Below are positions 8,358-16,976 of a DNA stretch of 64,000 nucleotides, one piece after another (positions within the stretch are counted from its first letter, which is position 1; every line of letters begins with the position of its first letter). The position numbers and the translations under genes were made by a program. This DNA is from Lolliginicoccus lacisalsi. Its GTDB lineage: Bacteria > Actinomycetota > Actinomycetes > Mycobacteriales > Mycobacteriaceae. The DNA lies in contig NZ_JACYWE010000002.1 in NCBI RefSeq assembly GCF_014841105.1, forward strand, positions 220,434-284,433, given 5' to 3'. The notes below the pieces were generated by a model. The model was not told the DNA's origin. It worked only from the letters and a program-made list of their open reading frames with translations, and made no database searches.

Positions 8358-9988
8358 GGTGTCCTTTCCTGGATGCGGGCGGTGGTGGCGGCGGTCAGCA
8401 GCTCGAATTCGCTGACGAGGACGCGCACCTCGATCTCCCAGTCGCCCGGGATCGCGAGGTCGCTGCCCTCGTAGTGGAAATCCGCAGTGCCTGCAGAGTG
8501 CTGGGCGGCGGGCCGCTCGATGTTCTCGATGCCCGATGCGGGATGGCTGAAGCGCAGGGTCACCGCGTCCAGCCCGGTCACCGGCTCGCCCTGGTCGTCG
8601 CGTATCTGCAGCTCGATGCTGTTGCTGCCTACGACGGCAGGGGTGACGGAAATGGTGGTTTCGAGGCTGTCGCTGAGCTCGAGCGTCTCGGTGTGGGGTC
8701 CGACCGTAGGCCTCGGCGGTGGCGTGGCAACCAGGGCAGCGGTGAGGGCGAGCACGATCAGCAGGCCGAGTGCTTCGATCCGCAGGGTGCGAGCGAGTTG
8801 TCGCGGTGCTGAGCTGGAGCGCCGTTGAATGCGTGGGAGCAGGCGCCACCGGTTGTAGCCGGCCACCGCGATCACGAGGACGACAACCGCAACCTTGGCG
8901 AGGAGGATCCACCCGTACCGGGTATCGAGGCTGCTCCAGTCGCGGATCTCGGCCCAGGCCATCGCGGTGCCGGACAGCGCGAGCAGCGCCACCAGGATCG
9001 CGGCGATCGTGGAGAACCGGGCCACCGTGCGCGCCTTTGACTCCACCGGCATACCGCTGCGAAGGAGGATGAGCAGTCCTATCAGGCCCCCGAGCCATAT
9101 CGCGGCGGCGACAACGTGCAGCAGGTCGGAGGCTAGGACAAGGCTTCGCGGCTGGGCTGTCACGGAGTGCCCGGCTAGCACGAAGGCACTGGTGGCGAGC
9201 GCGGCTCCAAGGAGGGGGAGCACTCCCCGGGCCGGGGCGAGGATGAGCACGAGCCCGACGATGCCGAGCAGGGCAGATGCGCCGAACGACGATCCGAGCA
9301 CCGTGGACAGGGCGTTCCAGCTGAGGCCAGGGCCGGCGACGATGATCGTGTTGACCGGCAGCGACACGAGGCTGGCGAGCAGCGCGGCCACCGCCGTGAT
9401 CCGGGTCGCGCCCACAAGCTCCCGCGCCAAGTGCTGCTGGCCAGCGGGCAGGATGAATCGTCCCAGCACAACGAGGCCCGCCGCGGCGAGGGCGCCAACG
9501 TAGATGATCCAGCGGAGCCCCAGCGCGACACCGTCCCACACGCTGCTGGCGTCGTCCGCGAGATCGGAATGGAGCACCGTGGAGGTGTCGGCCGGGTCGC
9601 CGAGCGTGAAGGTGAACGATCCGCGGATGGGGTGGGAGTCCGCGGAGACGACTCGCCAGGCCACTGTGTAGACGCCATCGGGCAGGCTGGGGCGCAGGGC
9701 CACGCGCGCATGGTCGGGGCCGGGTTCCTGGCGGATCTCACCGGTCTCGACACGCTCGGCATTGCGGTCGAGCACCCGGATCGAATCCTCGACCAGCGTG
9801 ATGGGCTCGCTGAAGCGCAGGACCACTGCGTCCGGCTGATGATCGACCCGGCTGCCGTCGCTAGGCGTGGTCTCGACGAGCGATGCGTGCGCGGATGCCG
9901 GGGGCGGGGCAACGAGGAACGCGGGAGCGACGAACGCAGCGACAAGCGCGAGCGCAAGCAGCCACGAACGTGCCCGGGCGCTGCTCAT
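8354..9988 (-). CDS. CopC-CopD fusion protein with C-terminal YtkA-like domain
   Basis: A 544-residue membrane protein. After a signal peptide ending PASA comes a CopC domain that starts with His (HASLVETTPSDGS) and holds AVVLRFSEPI and SADSHPIRGSFTFTLG. Next is a CopD domain of about eight membrane segments (roughly residues 155-430, with the LLHVVAAAIWLGGL motif). It ends with an extracytoplasmic beta domain that looks YtkA-like (residues about 440-535). Proteins of this kind bind and move copper across the membrane. The ATG at 9988 was chosen; in-frame GTG codons lie at 10000 and 10003. An ECF-type promoter (10041-10069) precedes it, identical in design to that of the neighbouring anti-sigma gene. 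Confidence 0.92.
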   Translation of the reverse strand: MSSARARSWLLALALVAAFVAPAFLVAPPPASAHASLVETTPSDGSRVDHQPDAVVLRFSEPITLVEDSIRVLDRNAERVETGEIRQEPGPDHARVALRPSLPDGVYTVAWRVVSADSHPIRGSFTFTLGDPADTSTVLHSDLADDASSVWDGVALGLRWIIYVGALAAAGLVVLGRFILPAGQQHLARELVGATRITAVAALLASLVSLPVNTIIVAGPGLSWNALSTVLGSSFGASALLGIVGLVLILAPARGVLPLLGAALATSAFVLAGHSVTAQPRSLVLASDLLHVVAAAIWLGGLIGLLILLRSGMPVESKARTVARFSTIAAILVALLALSGTAMAWAEIRDWSSLDTRYGWILLAKVAVVVLVIAVAGYNRWRLLPRIQRRSSSAPRQLARTLRIEALGLLIVLALTAALVATPPPRPTVGPHTETLELSDSLETTISVTPAVVGSNSIELQIRDDQGEPVTGLDAVTLRFSHPASGIENIERPAAQHSAGTADFHYEGSDLAIPGDWEIEVRVLVSEFELLTAATTARIQERTP

Positions 9989-10040
9989 GACAGTCCCCAC
10001 CACGCCCCCTCGTCCTGATGCGACCGAACCGTTTCCCCGT

Positions 10041-10069
10041 TAGTCGCAGCAGAGGCGCCAGTAGTTCCC
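10041..10069 (-). promoter_or_regulatory. sigC: SigC-type ECF promoter of the copC-copD/ycnI operon
   Basis: On the minus strand GGGAAC (10069-10064) and CGACTA (10046-10041) are 17 bases apart. The same GGGAAC-N17-CGACTA array precedes the anti-sigma gene at 10678-10706. From memory of published work, corynebacterial SigC promoters have a very similar form. Confidence 0.75.
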
Positions 10070-10089
10070 GGGGATCGCAGCGCACCGGA

Positions 10090-10638
10090 TCAGGCGTTCT
10101 TGCGCGCGGATCCCGCCGATCGCTGCCCGGGCTCGTTGCTCATCGCGATGAGGTCGCTGCGGGCGCGCGCCACGCGGGACCGGATGGTGCCCACGGCGCA
10201 TTCGCACACGGTGGCCGCCTCGTCATAGCTCATGCCGAACACCTGGGTGAGCACGAACGCCTCACGGCGATCCCTATCGAGCGCGGCGATGAGCACCGTC
10301 ATCGCGATATGCCCGGACAGGTCGCTGGCCGCGCGCGGGGTGCTTTCGGTGCCCGTCTCGTGCCCGCGGCGGCGGATGCGTCGGCGCAACTCGTCGTGGC
10401 ACGCGTGCCGGGCGATCGACAGCAACCAGGTGAGCACGGTCGAGGCAGCCCGGAACCGGGGCAGCGCGCCCATCATCCGCAGGTAGGTGTCCTGCACGAG
10501 GTCATCGGCGGAGGCAGTGTCGACGAGGTGCGCGCAGAACCGCCACACATCGGCCTGGGTGGCGCGGACCAGGTCATCGAGCGCGCCGCGGTCGCCATCG
10601 CGGGCAGCGAGCGCAAGCGGCAGCAGCGGATCGTGCAC
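10090..10638 (-). CDS. sigC: ECF RNA polymerase sigma factor, SigC type
   Basis: A 182-residue ECF sigma factor. Region 2 includes ALDDLVRATQADVWRFCAHLVD and the DDLVQDTYLRMMGALPRFR core; region 4 includes REAFVLTQVFGMSYDEAATVCECAVGTIRSRVARAR. Placed between the copC-copD/ycnI operon and a divergent zinc anti-sigma factor, it fits SigC, which in corynebacteria is linked to copper and respiratory oxidase genes. The GTG start has no clear ribosome site. TAGCGT lies six bases before it, so transcription may begin at the start codon itself (leaderless). Confidence 0.88.
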   Translation of the reverse strand: MHDPLLPLALAARDGDRGALDDLVRATQADVWRFCAHLVDTASADDLVQDTYLRMMGALPRFRAASTVLTWLLSIARHACHDELRRRIRRRGHETGTESTPRAASDLSGHIAMTVLIAALDRDRREAFVLTQVFGMSYDEAATVCECAVGTIRSRVARARSDLIAMSNEPGQRSAGSARKNA

Positions 10639-10677
10639 GCCGTCACGCTACCGGACGGCGCTCGCGACCGATCCCGC

Positions 10678-10706
10678 GGGAACTCAGCACCACGCCCATG
10701 CGACTA
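10678..10706 (+). promoter_or_regulatory. SigC-type ECF promoter of the anti-sigma gene
   Basis: GGGAAC (10678-10683) and CGACTA (10701-10706) with 17 bases between. The start codon at 10714 lies seven bases beyond the -10 element, so the transcript should begin at or next to the ATG (leaderless). It matches the copper operon promoter in both hexamers and spacing. Confidence 0.75.
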
Positions 10707-10713
10707 CTAGTGC

Positions 10714-11403
10714 ATGGTGGAGAAAGACTGCTCGGCAGTGCGGGAATCCCTGTCCGCGCGGCTCGACGGCGAGCCCGCGCCGCTAGCATCCGATGCGGTG
10801 GAAACGCACCTCGCTGGGTGCGCGGGATGCCAGGCATGGCAGAACGCTGCGGTGGACCTGCGCCGGCGCAGTCGGCTCATGCCCCTGCCGGTCGTGCCCG
10901 ACAGGTCCGCGAGACTCGTAGCAGGCCTCCAAGCCCCGCCACGGCCCCGCCTGCTGCGGACATGGTGGCCACGCATCGCCCTGGTCACGCTCGCCCTGGT
11001 CCAGGTCGCCGTTGTCATTTCCGCGATGTCGCACCATCACGGCCACGCATCCCATGAGGTCACCGTGCTCAAGGTCGCGCTCGCCGCGGGCTTCCTCGCC
11101 GCCGCGATCCAGCCGTCCCGCGCTCGCGGCATGCTCGCCCTCATGGGCGTGGCATCGCTCGGTCTGCTGGTTTCCGCCGCGATCGGAGTGGCCGGCGCGA
11201 CCACGACCGTCACCGGGGAGCTCGGCCACCTCACAGTGATCGCGGGGTGGGTAGTGCTGATGGTGCTCGCGCGTCGCGACACCCACGATGGCCCGCTCCG
11301 TCCGCGCACCGCTCGCTCCGCGCGGTCCTTGGCTGTCACCACCACCCAGAGCTTCGACGAACCGGCTTCCGGCGCATCGCGCGAGTCCGCGCGCGCCGCA
11401 TAG
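10714..11403 (+). CDS. Zinc-binding membrane anti-sigma factor
   Basis: A 229-residue protein. The N-terminal zinc anti-sigma domain carries the H-x3-C-x2-C signature (HLAGCAGCQAW, near residues 33-43). Four hydrophobic stretches follow (about 88-110, 124-135, 143-165 and 173-190). Between the first two is a His-rich loop, SHHHGHASHEVT, that could bind a metal. The design fits an anti-sigma factor that holds the divergent ECF sigma factor and releases it on a metal or redox signal. The shared promoter type indicates feedback control. Start chosen by its position just after the ECF promoter; a GTG follows directly. Confidence 0.85.
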   Translation: MVEKDCSAVRESLSARLDGEPAPLASDAVETHLAGCAGCQAWQNAAVDLRRRSRLMPLPVVPDRSARLVAGLQAPPRPRLLRTWWPRIALVTLALVQVAVVISAMSHHHGHASHEVTVLKVALAAGFLAAAIQPSRARGMLALMGVASLGLLVSAAIGVAGATTTVTGELGHLTVIAGWVVLMVLARRDTHDGPLRPRTARSARSLAVTTTQSFDEPASGASRESARAA

Positions 11404-11427
11404 ATCACGCGCCGTAGGGTGACACGC

Positions 11428-12534
11428 ATGAAGATCCGCGGTGCCGTCCTCGAGACCATCGGCGCGCCACTGCCCTATGCGGACAGTGCACCGATCACCG
11501 TCAGCGAGCTCGACCTCGACCCGCCAGGCGACGGAGAGATCCTCGTCGAGATCGAGGCCGCAAGCCTGTGCCACTCCGACCTATCGGTCGTCAACGGCAG
11601 CCGCGTGCGCCCCGTGCCGATGCTGCTCGGCCACGAATCTGCTGGACGGATCCGCGAGATCGGCCCCGGCGTCGACGATCTCGCACTGGGCCAGCGGGTC
11701 ATCATGACGTTCCTCCCCCGCTGCGGCTCCTGCCCCGGCTGCGCCACCAACGGCAAGCTGCCCTGCCAGCCCGGAACCGTCGCCAACCACGCGGGCTCCC
11801 TCCTCGGCAACGCGATGCGGCTCCACCGCGGCGGAGCCGCGGTCCACCACCATCTCGGAGTGTCCGGGTTCGCGACCCACGCCGTCGTCAACCATCGCTC
11901 CGTGGTGCCTGTCGACGACGATGTACCGCCCGAGATCGCAGCGCTGCTCGGCTGTGCCGTCCTCACCGGCGGCGGTGCCGTCATCAACGCGGGGCGGCCC
12001 GGGCCAGGCGACACCGTCCTCGTCGTCGGGCTCGGAGGGGTCGGCCTCGCCGCCGTGCTCACCGCCGTCGCGCTCGGCCACCACGTCATCGGGGTCGATG
12101 CGCTGCCCGCCAAGCTCGACATCGCCCGCCAGCTCGGCGCCCGATCCGCCTACACCCCGGACGACGCGATCGAGAAAGGGGTGCGCGCGCCCGTGGTCAT
12201 CGAGGCTGCGGGGCACCCGCGCGCGTTCGAGACTGCCATCGCCCTCACCGCCGCGGGTGGAACCACCGTCACCGTCGGATTGCCCTCCCCCGATGCACGA
12301 TCACAGATCGCTCCCCTCCAGCTCACCGCCGAAGCCCGCACCATCATCGGCTCCTACCTCGGCTCCGCCGTCCCCGCGCGCGACATCCCGCGCTACGTCG
12401 ACATGTGGCGCAACGGGCAGCTACCGCTCGAGAAGCTCATCTCCGGCACCCTCCCCCTCGACCGCATCAACGACGCCATGGACCAGCTCCACACCGGCCA
12501 GGCGCTCCGACAGATCATCAAGGTTGCCCCGTGA
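11428..12534 (+). CDS. Zinc-dependent alcohol dehydrogenase
   Basis: A 368-residue medium-chain dehydrogenase. The catalytic zinc site (ASLCHSDLS, then GHESAG), the structural zinc lobe with four Cys (CGSCPGCATNGKLPC with another nearby) and the NAD motif VLVVGLGGVGLAAV are all present. The ATG at 11428 follows TAGGG at a good distance and was preferred to the GTG at 11419. It overlaps the next gene by four bases (GTGA), so an alcohol or aldehyde oxidation is probably coupled to thioester hydrolysis. Relatives include class III-type and aryl alcohol dehydrogenases; the substrate is not evident. Confidence 0.9.
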   Translation: MKIRGAVLETIGAPLPYADSAPITVSELDLDPPGDGEILVEIEAASLCHSDLSVVNGSRVRPVPMLLGHESAGRIREIGPGVDDLALGQRVIMTFLPRCGSCPGCATNGKLPCQPGTVANHAGSLLGNAMRLHRGGAAVHHHLGVSGFATHAVVNHRSVVPVDDDVPPEIAALLGCAVLTGGGAVINAGRPGPGDTVLVVGLGGVGLAAVLTAVALGHHVIGVDALPAKLDIARQLGARSAYTPDDAIEKGVRAPVVIEAAGHPRAFETAIALTAAGGTTVTVGLPSPDARSQIAPLQLTAEARTIIGSYLGSAVPARDIPRYVDMWRNGQLPLEKLISGTLPLDRINDAMDQLHTGQALRQIIKVAP

Positions 12535-12959
12535 ACACCGACACCTACCCCGTGCTGTGGCCGATCGAGACCCGCTGGGCCGACAACGACCACTACGGCC
12601 ATGTCAACAACGTCACCTACTACGCCTACTTCGACACCGCCGTCAACGCCTGGCTCATGCGTGAGACCGGCTGCGATATCCGCACGATCGGCGCCATCGG
12701 CATCGTCGCCGAGACATCCTGCACGTACGTGCGCGAACTGTCATTCCCGGACTCGCTGCGCGTCGGGCTGTCGGTGAGCAGGCTCGGCAATCGCAGCATC
12801 ACCTATGGGCTCGCGATCTTCCGCGCCGACGGGGACACCCTCGAGCTCGCCGCCACCGGGCGATTCGTCCACGTCTACATCGACGCCATCGCCCGCGCCC
12901 CCGTCCCCATCCCGGATGTGGTGCGCGCAGCCGCCGAGAAGCTGGTGGTGGAGGCTTGA
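12531..12959 (+). CDS. Acyl-CoA thioesterase (4HBT hotdog fold)
   Basis: A 142-residue hotdog-fold protein. The motif TRWADNDHYGHVNNVTYYAYFDTAVNAWL contains the Asp-x3-His-x-N/D pattern of the 4-hydroxybenzoyl-CoA thioesterase/YbgC group. The GTG start overlaps the stop of the alcohol dehydrogenase gene, showing translational coupling. It probably splits an acyl-CoA made or used in the same pathway. After the stop lies a palindromic element and then a converging small gene. Confidence 0.88.
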   Translation: MNTDTYPVLWPIETRWADNDHYGHVNNVTYYAYFDTAVNAWLMRETGCDIRTIGAIGIVAETSCTYVRELSFPDSLRVGLSVSRLGNRSITYGLAIFRADGDTLELAATGRFVHVYIDAIARAPVPIPDVVRAAAEKLVVEA

Positions 12960-13017
12960 CGGGGCTTGACGGGGCTGGACCCGCTGGCCTGGCCCCGCTG
13001 GCCTGGCCTGGACCGCC

Positions 13018-13064
13018 GATCGTGAAGATCCAGCCACGCGGGAGGTGGCGAGACCTTCACGATC
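13018..13064. repeat. Family C palindromic element, copy 1
   Basis: An imperfect palindrome with 10-bp ends GATCGTGAAG/CTTCACGATC and an inner GCCAC/GTGGC pair. A further right half (CTTCACGATC) stands at 13101-13110 and runs into the stop codon of the next gene. Copies 2 and 3 are at 17546 and 16744. Confidence 0.75.
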
Positions 13065-13108
13065 GCGCACGTTTGCGGGACCCGGATCGGCCACGCCCAC
13101 CTTCACGA

Positions 13109-13438
13109 TCAGTCGAAGTCCAGGCTGACGGCAGCATCCAGGGCAACCGTGTTGAGCAAGGTAAGGCCCGCGGCGCTCGCCCGCACCCCGAGCACGAACT
13201 GGCCGGTGACCCCGGTCAGCGTCGCATCACGCGGAAAGACCTGCGTCACCCGCTGCCGAGCCGGGTCCGCGCTTCCTGAAGTCGTGCATTCGGCGAGGCT
13301 GATTGCCTGCACACCGCCTGTCGTGTCAATTGCTTCCGTCACCTGGCCTGATGCGAAAGGGTCGGCAGCCCCCAAGAAGGCGTTCCCCGCGACCACGGAG
13401 GCCTCGACCAGCAGCAAGGCCCGGTTCAAGCAGTTCAT
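13109..13438 (-). CDS. Hypothetical protein, 109 residues
   Basis: Function not recognised. The frame begins at an ATG with GGAG six bases upstream and an in-frame stop shortly before it, so this start is well defined. The product is rich in Ala, Val, Leu and Thr, with a hydrophobic N-terminal part (ALLLVEASVVAGNAFLGAA) but no standard signal peptide, and ends VSLDFD. The stop codon lies inside a half copy of the family C repeat. It may be a real small gene or the rest of a decayed one; there is no domain evidence. Confidence 0.4.
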   Translation of the reverse strand: MNCLNRALLLVEASVVAGNAFLGAADPFASGQVTEAIDTTGGVQAISLAECTTSGSADPARQRVTQVFPRDATLTGVTGQFVLGVRASAAGLTLLNTVALDAAVSLDFD

Positions 13439-13699
13439 GTGTTGCTCCGGTCTTCGGCATCAGGAACGGCATCGGGAACGGCATCACGAAAGGTGGAGCA
13501 AGCTGAATGCAAGTGAGCCTTCAATGCTCGGACTCCATCGCAGGACTGGAACAATCACCGCGACTGGCCTACGCAATCGAATCCAGCCGCACCACAGCGT
13601 CGGCCTAGTCCCGATGCCCAGCGCCCCCAACAAACGGTGTTCGGCGCCGCCTACCGGGTACGCTGCGCCCACAAGCGCGTCAACGAAAGGGAGTGCACG

Positions 13700-14536
13700 A
13701 TGAGCGGACCCAACCATGACGCAGGCGGCCGGATGCATTTCGTCCGCACCGGGGCGGGACGGCCGCTGCTGCTTGTGCACGGCCTCGGGTCGAGCCTGGG
13801 CAACTGGGACCCGGTGCTGTCCACGCTGGTCGGCGAGCGGGAGGTCTTCGCGGTGGACCTGCCCGGGTTCGGGGACAGCCCAGCCTTGCCTGGCGAGGTC
13901 ACTATCGCGGCGCTCACCGATGCGGTCGAGGGGTTCATCGCCGAGCACGGACTGGGCGATGTGGATATCGTGGGCAGCTCGATGGGCGCCCGCATGGTGC
14001 TGGAGATGGCACGGCGTGGATACGCGGGCAGGGTTGTGGCCCTTGCCCCTGGCGGCTTCTGGACCGATCGGGAGGTCACGGTGTTCGGCGCGTCCATCAA
14101 GGCGTCGGTCGCACTGGTTCGCCGCATCCAACCGATGCTTCCCACGTTGACTCGCAGCAAGGCCGGGCGCACTGCCCTGCTGCTGCAGTTCTCCGCCAAG
14201 CCGTGGCGCCTTGACCCGCGGCTGGTGCTCAACGAGCTGCGCGGCTTCGCGGCCTCCCCCAGTCTCGACGAGGCGCTGCATTCCCTGGTGCACGGCCCCA
14301 AGCAGGACGGGCCGGCAGCGGGGATGCGGCATGGCGCGGTGACCATCGGCTGGGGGCGCAACGACCGGGTCACCCTTCCGCGGCAGGCGAAGCGGGCGCA
14401 GGACCTGTTCCCCGGTGCGGAGCTGCACTGGTTCGACGATTGCGGTCACTTCCCGCACTGGGACCAGCCCGAGGAGGCGGCGCGACTGATCCTCGACGCC
14501 ACCGGGGCTGACCCGTCGGCAGGACCCGAGAGCTAG
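13700..14536 (+). CDS. Alpha/beta hydrolase
   Basis: A 278-residue hydrolase. It has the oxyanion loop LLLVHGLGSSLGNWDPV, VFAVDLPGFGDS, the nucleophile elbow VGSSMGARM (Ser near residue 96), an acid region around GRNDRVTLP and a final catalytic His in DCGHFPHWDQPEE. The fold covers esterases, lipases and C-C bond hydrolases; no specific substrate can be assigned. The ATG at 13700 follows AAAGGGAG. It converges on the aconitase gene with only five bases between the stop codons. Confidence 0.88.
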   Translation: MSGPNHDAGGRMHFVRTGAGRPLLLVHGLGSSLGNWDPVLSTLVGEREVFAVDLPGFGDSPALPGEVTIAALTDAVEGFIAEHGLGDVDIVGSSMGARMVLEMARRGYAGRVVALAPGGFWTDREVTVFGASIKASVALVRRIQPMLPTLTRSKAGRTALLLQFSAKPWRLDPRLVLNELRGFAASPSLDEALHSLVHGPKQDGPAAGMRHGAVTIGWGRNDRVTLPRQAKRAQDLFPGAELHWFDDCGHFPHWDQPEEAARLILDATGADPSAGPES

Positions 14537-14541
14537 GTCCG

Positions 14542-16464
14542 TCAGGAAGCGAGCTGCGGGATGATGCCGCCGGCAAGGACGGTGTCCACCTGGCGCTTCG
14601 ACATCCGATGCCGCACCTCGATCTCCGTGCCCTTGGTCGTGTTGCGGATCGTGAAGCTCGGCCTGGTTGCTATTGCCTCCCTGAGCCCGTCGATGTCGAG
14701 CTCATCGCCCTCGTCGATGAGGTCATAGTCGGCCGGGTCGCCGAACTCGAGGGGAACAACACCAAAGTTGGCGAGGTTCTGCCAATGAATGCGGGCAAAC
14801 GATTTCGCGATCACGAGGCGCAGGCCCAGATATCGGGGAGCGATGGCAGCGTGCTCCCGCGAGGATCCCTGGCCGTAGTTCTCGCCGCCGACGATGATGT
14901 GCGGATCGGTGGCCCGGTCCGGGTAGGTCGCGTCGACGCGGGTGAAGCTGAACTCCGCGAGCTTGGGAATGTTCGACCGGTAGGGCAGCGCCCGCGCGCC
15001 CGCCGGGGAGATGTCATCGGTCGAGATGTCGTCTCCGACCTTGAGCAGCACCGGCGCCTCGAGCCGGTCCGGGAGCGGCTCGAACTCCGGCAAGGAACTG
15101 ATGTTCGGCCCTCGGACCAGCTCGGTCCTCTCGTCGCGGTCGGGCGGTGGGGTGAGCATGGCCCGGTTGACCGCGGATCGCTGCGGCAACCGGAGGGCGG
15201 GATAGTCGACGTTGTTCTCGCTCGCCCACGCGCGCGGATCGGTGATCCTGCCGGTCAGCGCTGACGCCGCCGCGGTCTCCGGGCTGCACAGCCATACGGA
15301 ATCCTCCTTGGTGCCCGATCGGCCAGGGAAGTTCCGCGGGAAGGTGCGCAGCGAGTTGTGGCCTGTCGCGGGCGCCTGGCCGATCCCGATGCAGCCCATG
15401 CAGCCGGACTGGTGGATCCGGGCGCCGGCCTTGATGAGGTCCGTCGTGGCGCCCATGTCAGTGAGGTCGGCGAGGATCTGGCGGGAGGAGGGGTTCACAT
15501 CGAAGCTGACCGCCGCATCGGTCTGCCGTCCCGCGACCATCGCCGCGACGATGGCGAAGTCGCGCAGTCCCGGGTTCGCCGATGATCCGACCACTACTTG
15601 GCTGACCGGTTCCCCGGCGACCTCGCTCACCGGCACCACCTTGTCGGGCGCGGAGGGCATCGCGATCAAGGGTTCGATCGTCGACAGATCGATGTGCTCA
15701 GTGACGTCGTAGGTCGCTCCGGGGTCGGCGCGCAGCTCCTCGAAGTCATCCTCCCGATCCTCGGCACGGAGGAACTCGCGCACCGCATCGTCGGCCGGGA
15801 ACACCGAGGTGGTGGCGCCCAGCTCGGCGCCCATGTTGGCGATCACGTGCCGGTCCATCGCGGCAAGGTTCTCGAGGCCCGGTCCGTAGTACTCGATGAT
15901 CCGCCCGACACCGCCCTTGACGCTGTGCCTGCGCAGCATCTCAAGGATCACATCCTTCGCCGAGCACCACGGGGGCAGCTCCCCCGTCAGCTCGACGCCC
16001 CAGATCTCGGGCATCCTCAGGTAGACGGGCCGCCCGGCGATGGCGAGGGCCACCTCGAGCCCACCCACGCCGATGGCGAGCATGCCGAGCGAGCCCGCCG
16101 CGGGCGTGTGCGAGTCCGAGCCCACCATCGTCTTCCCGGGCTTGCCGAACCGCTGCATGTGCGTTGGGTGGGAAACGCCGTTGCCTGCCTTGGAATACCA
16201 GATCCCGAAGCGCTCGCAGGCGCTGCGCAGGAAATCGTGGTCCTCGGCGTTGCGCTCGTCGGCCTGCAGCAGGTTGTGGTCCACGTACTGCACGCTCACC
16301 TCGGCGTGGGTGCGGTCGAGGCCGAGCGCCTCGAGCTCCTGCATGACCAGTGTCCCGGTCGCGTCCTGGGTCAGCGTCTGGTCCACGCGCAGCGCGATCT
16401 CGGCGCCGGGCGTCAGATCACCTGATTCGAGATGGGACGCGATGAGCTTCGTCGCGAGATTCAT
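14542..16464 (-). CDS. Aconitase-superfamily hydratase with an altered Fe-S cysteine motif
   Basis: A 640-residue aconitase-type protein with the large domains and the swivel domain (DDISTDDISPAGARALPYRSNIPKL; GGENYGQGSSREHAA) in one chain. Substrate-side motifs such as YVDHNLLQ, VGSDSHTPAAGSLGMLAIGVGGLEVA and SPETAAASALTG are intact, and the pair GCMGCIG is present. The usual first cluster ligand, in GSCTNS, is replaced: the matching stretch reads VVVGSSANPGLRDF. It is therefore either a variant hydratase or an inactive relative, of the YbhJ-like group. AAGGAG precedes the ATG at 16464. A palindrome TGTGGCG-TG-CGCCACA lies 47 bases upstream. Confidence 0.82.
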   Translation of the reverse strand: MNLATKLIASHLESGDLTPGAEIALRVDQTLTQDATGTLVMQELEALGLDRTHAEVSVQYVDHNLLQADERNAEDHDFLRSACERFGIWYSKAGNGVSHPTHMQRFGKPGKTMVGSDSHTPAAGSLGMLAIGVGGLEVALAIAGRPVYLRMPEIWGVELTGELPPWCSAKDVILEMLRRHSVKGGVGRIIEYYGPGLENLAAMDRHVIANMGAELGATTSVFPADDAVREFLRAEDREDDFEELRADPGATYDVTEHIDLSTIEPLIAMPSAPDKVVPVSEVAGEPVSQVVVGSSANPGLRDFAIVAAMVAGRQTDAAVSFDVNPSSRQILADLTDMGATTDLIKAGARIHQSGCMGCIGIGQAPATGHNSLRTFPRNFPGRSGTKEDSVWLCSPETAAASALTGRITDPRAWASENNVDYPALRLPQRSAVNRAMLTPPPDRDERTELVRGPNISSLPEFEPLPDRLEAPVLLKVGDDISTDDISPAGARALPYRSNIPKLAEFSFTRVDATYPDRATDPHIIVGGENYGQGSSREHAAIAPRYLGLRLVIAKSFARIHWQNLANFGVVPLEFGDPADYDLIDEGDELDIDGLREAIATRPSFTIRNTTKGTEIEVRHRMSKRQVDTVLAGGIIPQLAS

Positions 16465-16510
16465 CAACACTCCTTGGTCGGATTCGATCGTCTGCCCGGC
16501 CGGGGCCACA

Positions 16511-16526
16511 TGTGGCGTGCGCCACA
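16511..16526. promoter_or_regulatory. Palindrome upstream of the aconitase-like gene (possible CRP-type site)
   Basis: TGTGGCGTGCGCCACA has 7-bp arms and a 2-base centre. It has the outline of a CRP/GlxR site (TGTGA-N6-TCACA) but with G/C at the fifth position of both halves. It lies 47 bases before the aconitase start. Confidence 0.4.
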
Positions 16527-16743
16527 CTCATCCCTCCAGTGTGGTGCAAGGACCCAGTCACTTCCACCCTTGCCGTGCGAACGCCGCGATCGAGGATGAT
16601 GCTCGCCGTGCGGGCAGCGGACGCGAATCGGGCATTCCACCGGGGGTATGCCTGGGCCGCCACCCCGGCCCGCACGAGGCAGCGATCCGGTCCGGCCCGG
16701 GCAGGCGGGAATCCCGCCGCCCTTGGACGCGCCGCTCAAGCAT

Positions 16744-16785
16744 GGAAATCTAGCCACACGTGGCGTGGCTGAAACTTCACGATCG
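16744..16785. repeat. Family C palindromic element, copy 3 (left end degraded)
   Basis: The inner pair AGCCACACG/CGTGGCT and the right end CTTCACGATCG match copies 1 and 2; the left end reads GGAAATC instead of GATCGTGAAGATC. Confidence 0.6.
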
Positions 16786-16917
16786 CGGTTCGCGGAATTA
16801 ACTTGCGAGACCTTTTGGAGAACTGCTCGCACAAGCTAGACCGAAGCAGCGGAAGCAGAATCCTCGCTGTCCCTCAATGCTGCATTGAAAATGCTGCCAA
16901 TTGCTGCACCAAGAAGC

Positions 16918-16961
16918 CCTGGATCCGCGACCTTTGCATTGTGCGCAGCCGCGGATCCAGG
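16918..16961. terminator. Inverted repeat, probable terminator of the small secreted protein gene
   Basis: Perfect 12-bp arms (CCTGGATCCGCG/CGCGGATCCAGG) with a 20-base loop, 16 bases beyond the stop of the 16977-17252 gene. No T-run is present. Confidence 0.5.
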
Positions 16962-16976
16962 TTCGTCGGTCCTGGC

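Larger units (their letters stand above)
16465..16976. other. 512-bp gap between aconitase-like gene and small secreted protein gene
   Basis: Contains the possible operator at 16511-16526, a truncated family C repeat at 16744-16785 and a strong inverted repeat at 16918-16961. Open frames here show no family features and no good ribosome sites, so no gene is called. Confidence 0.5.
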
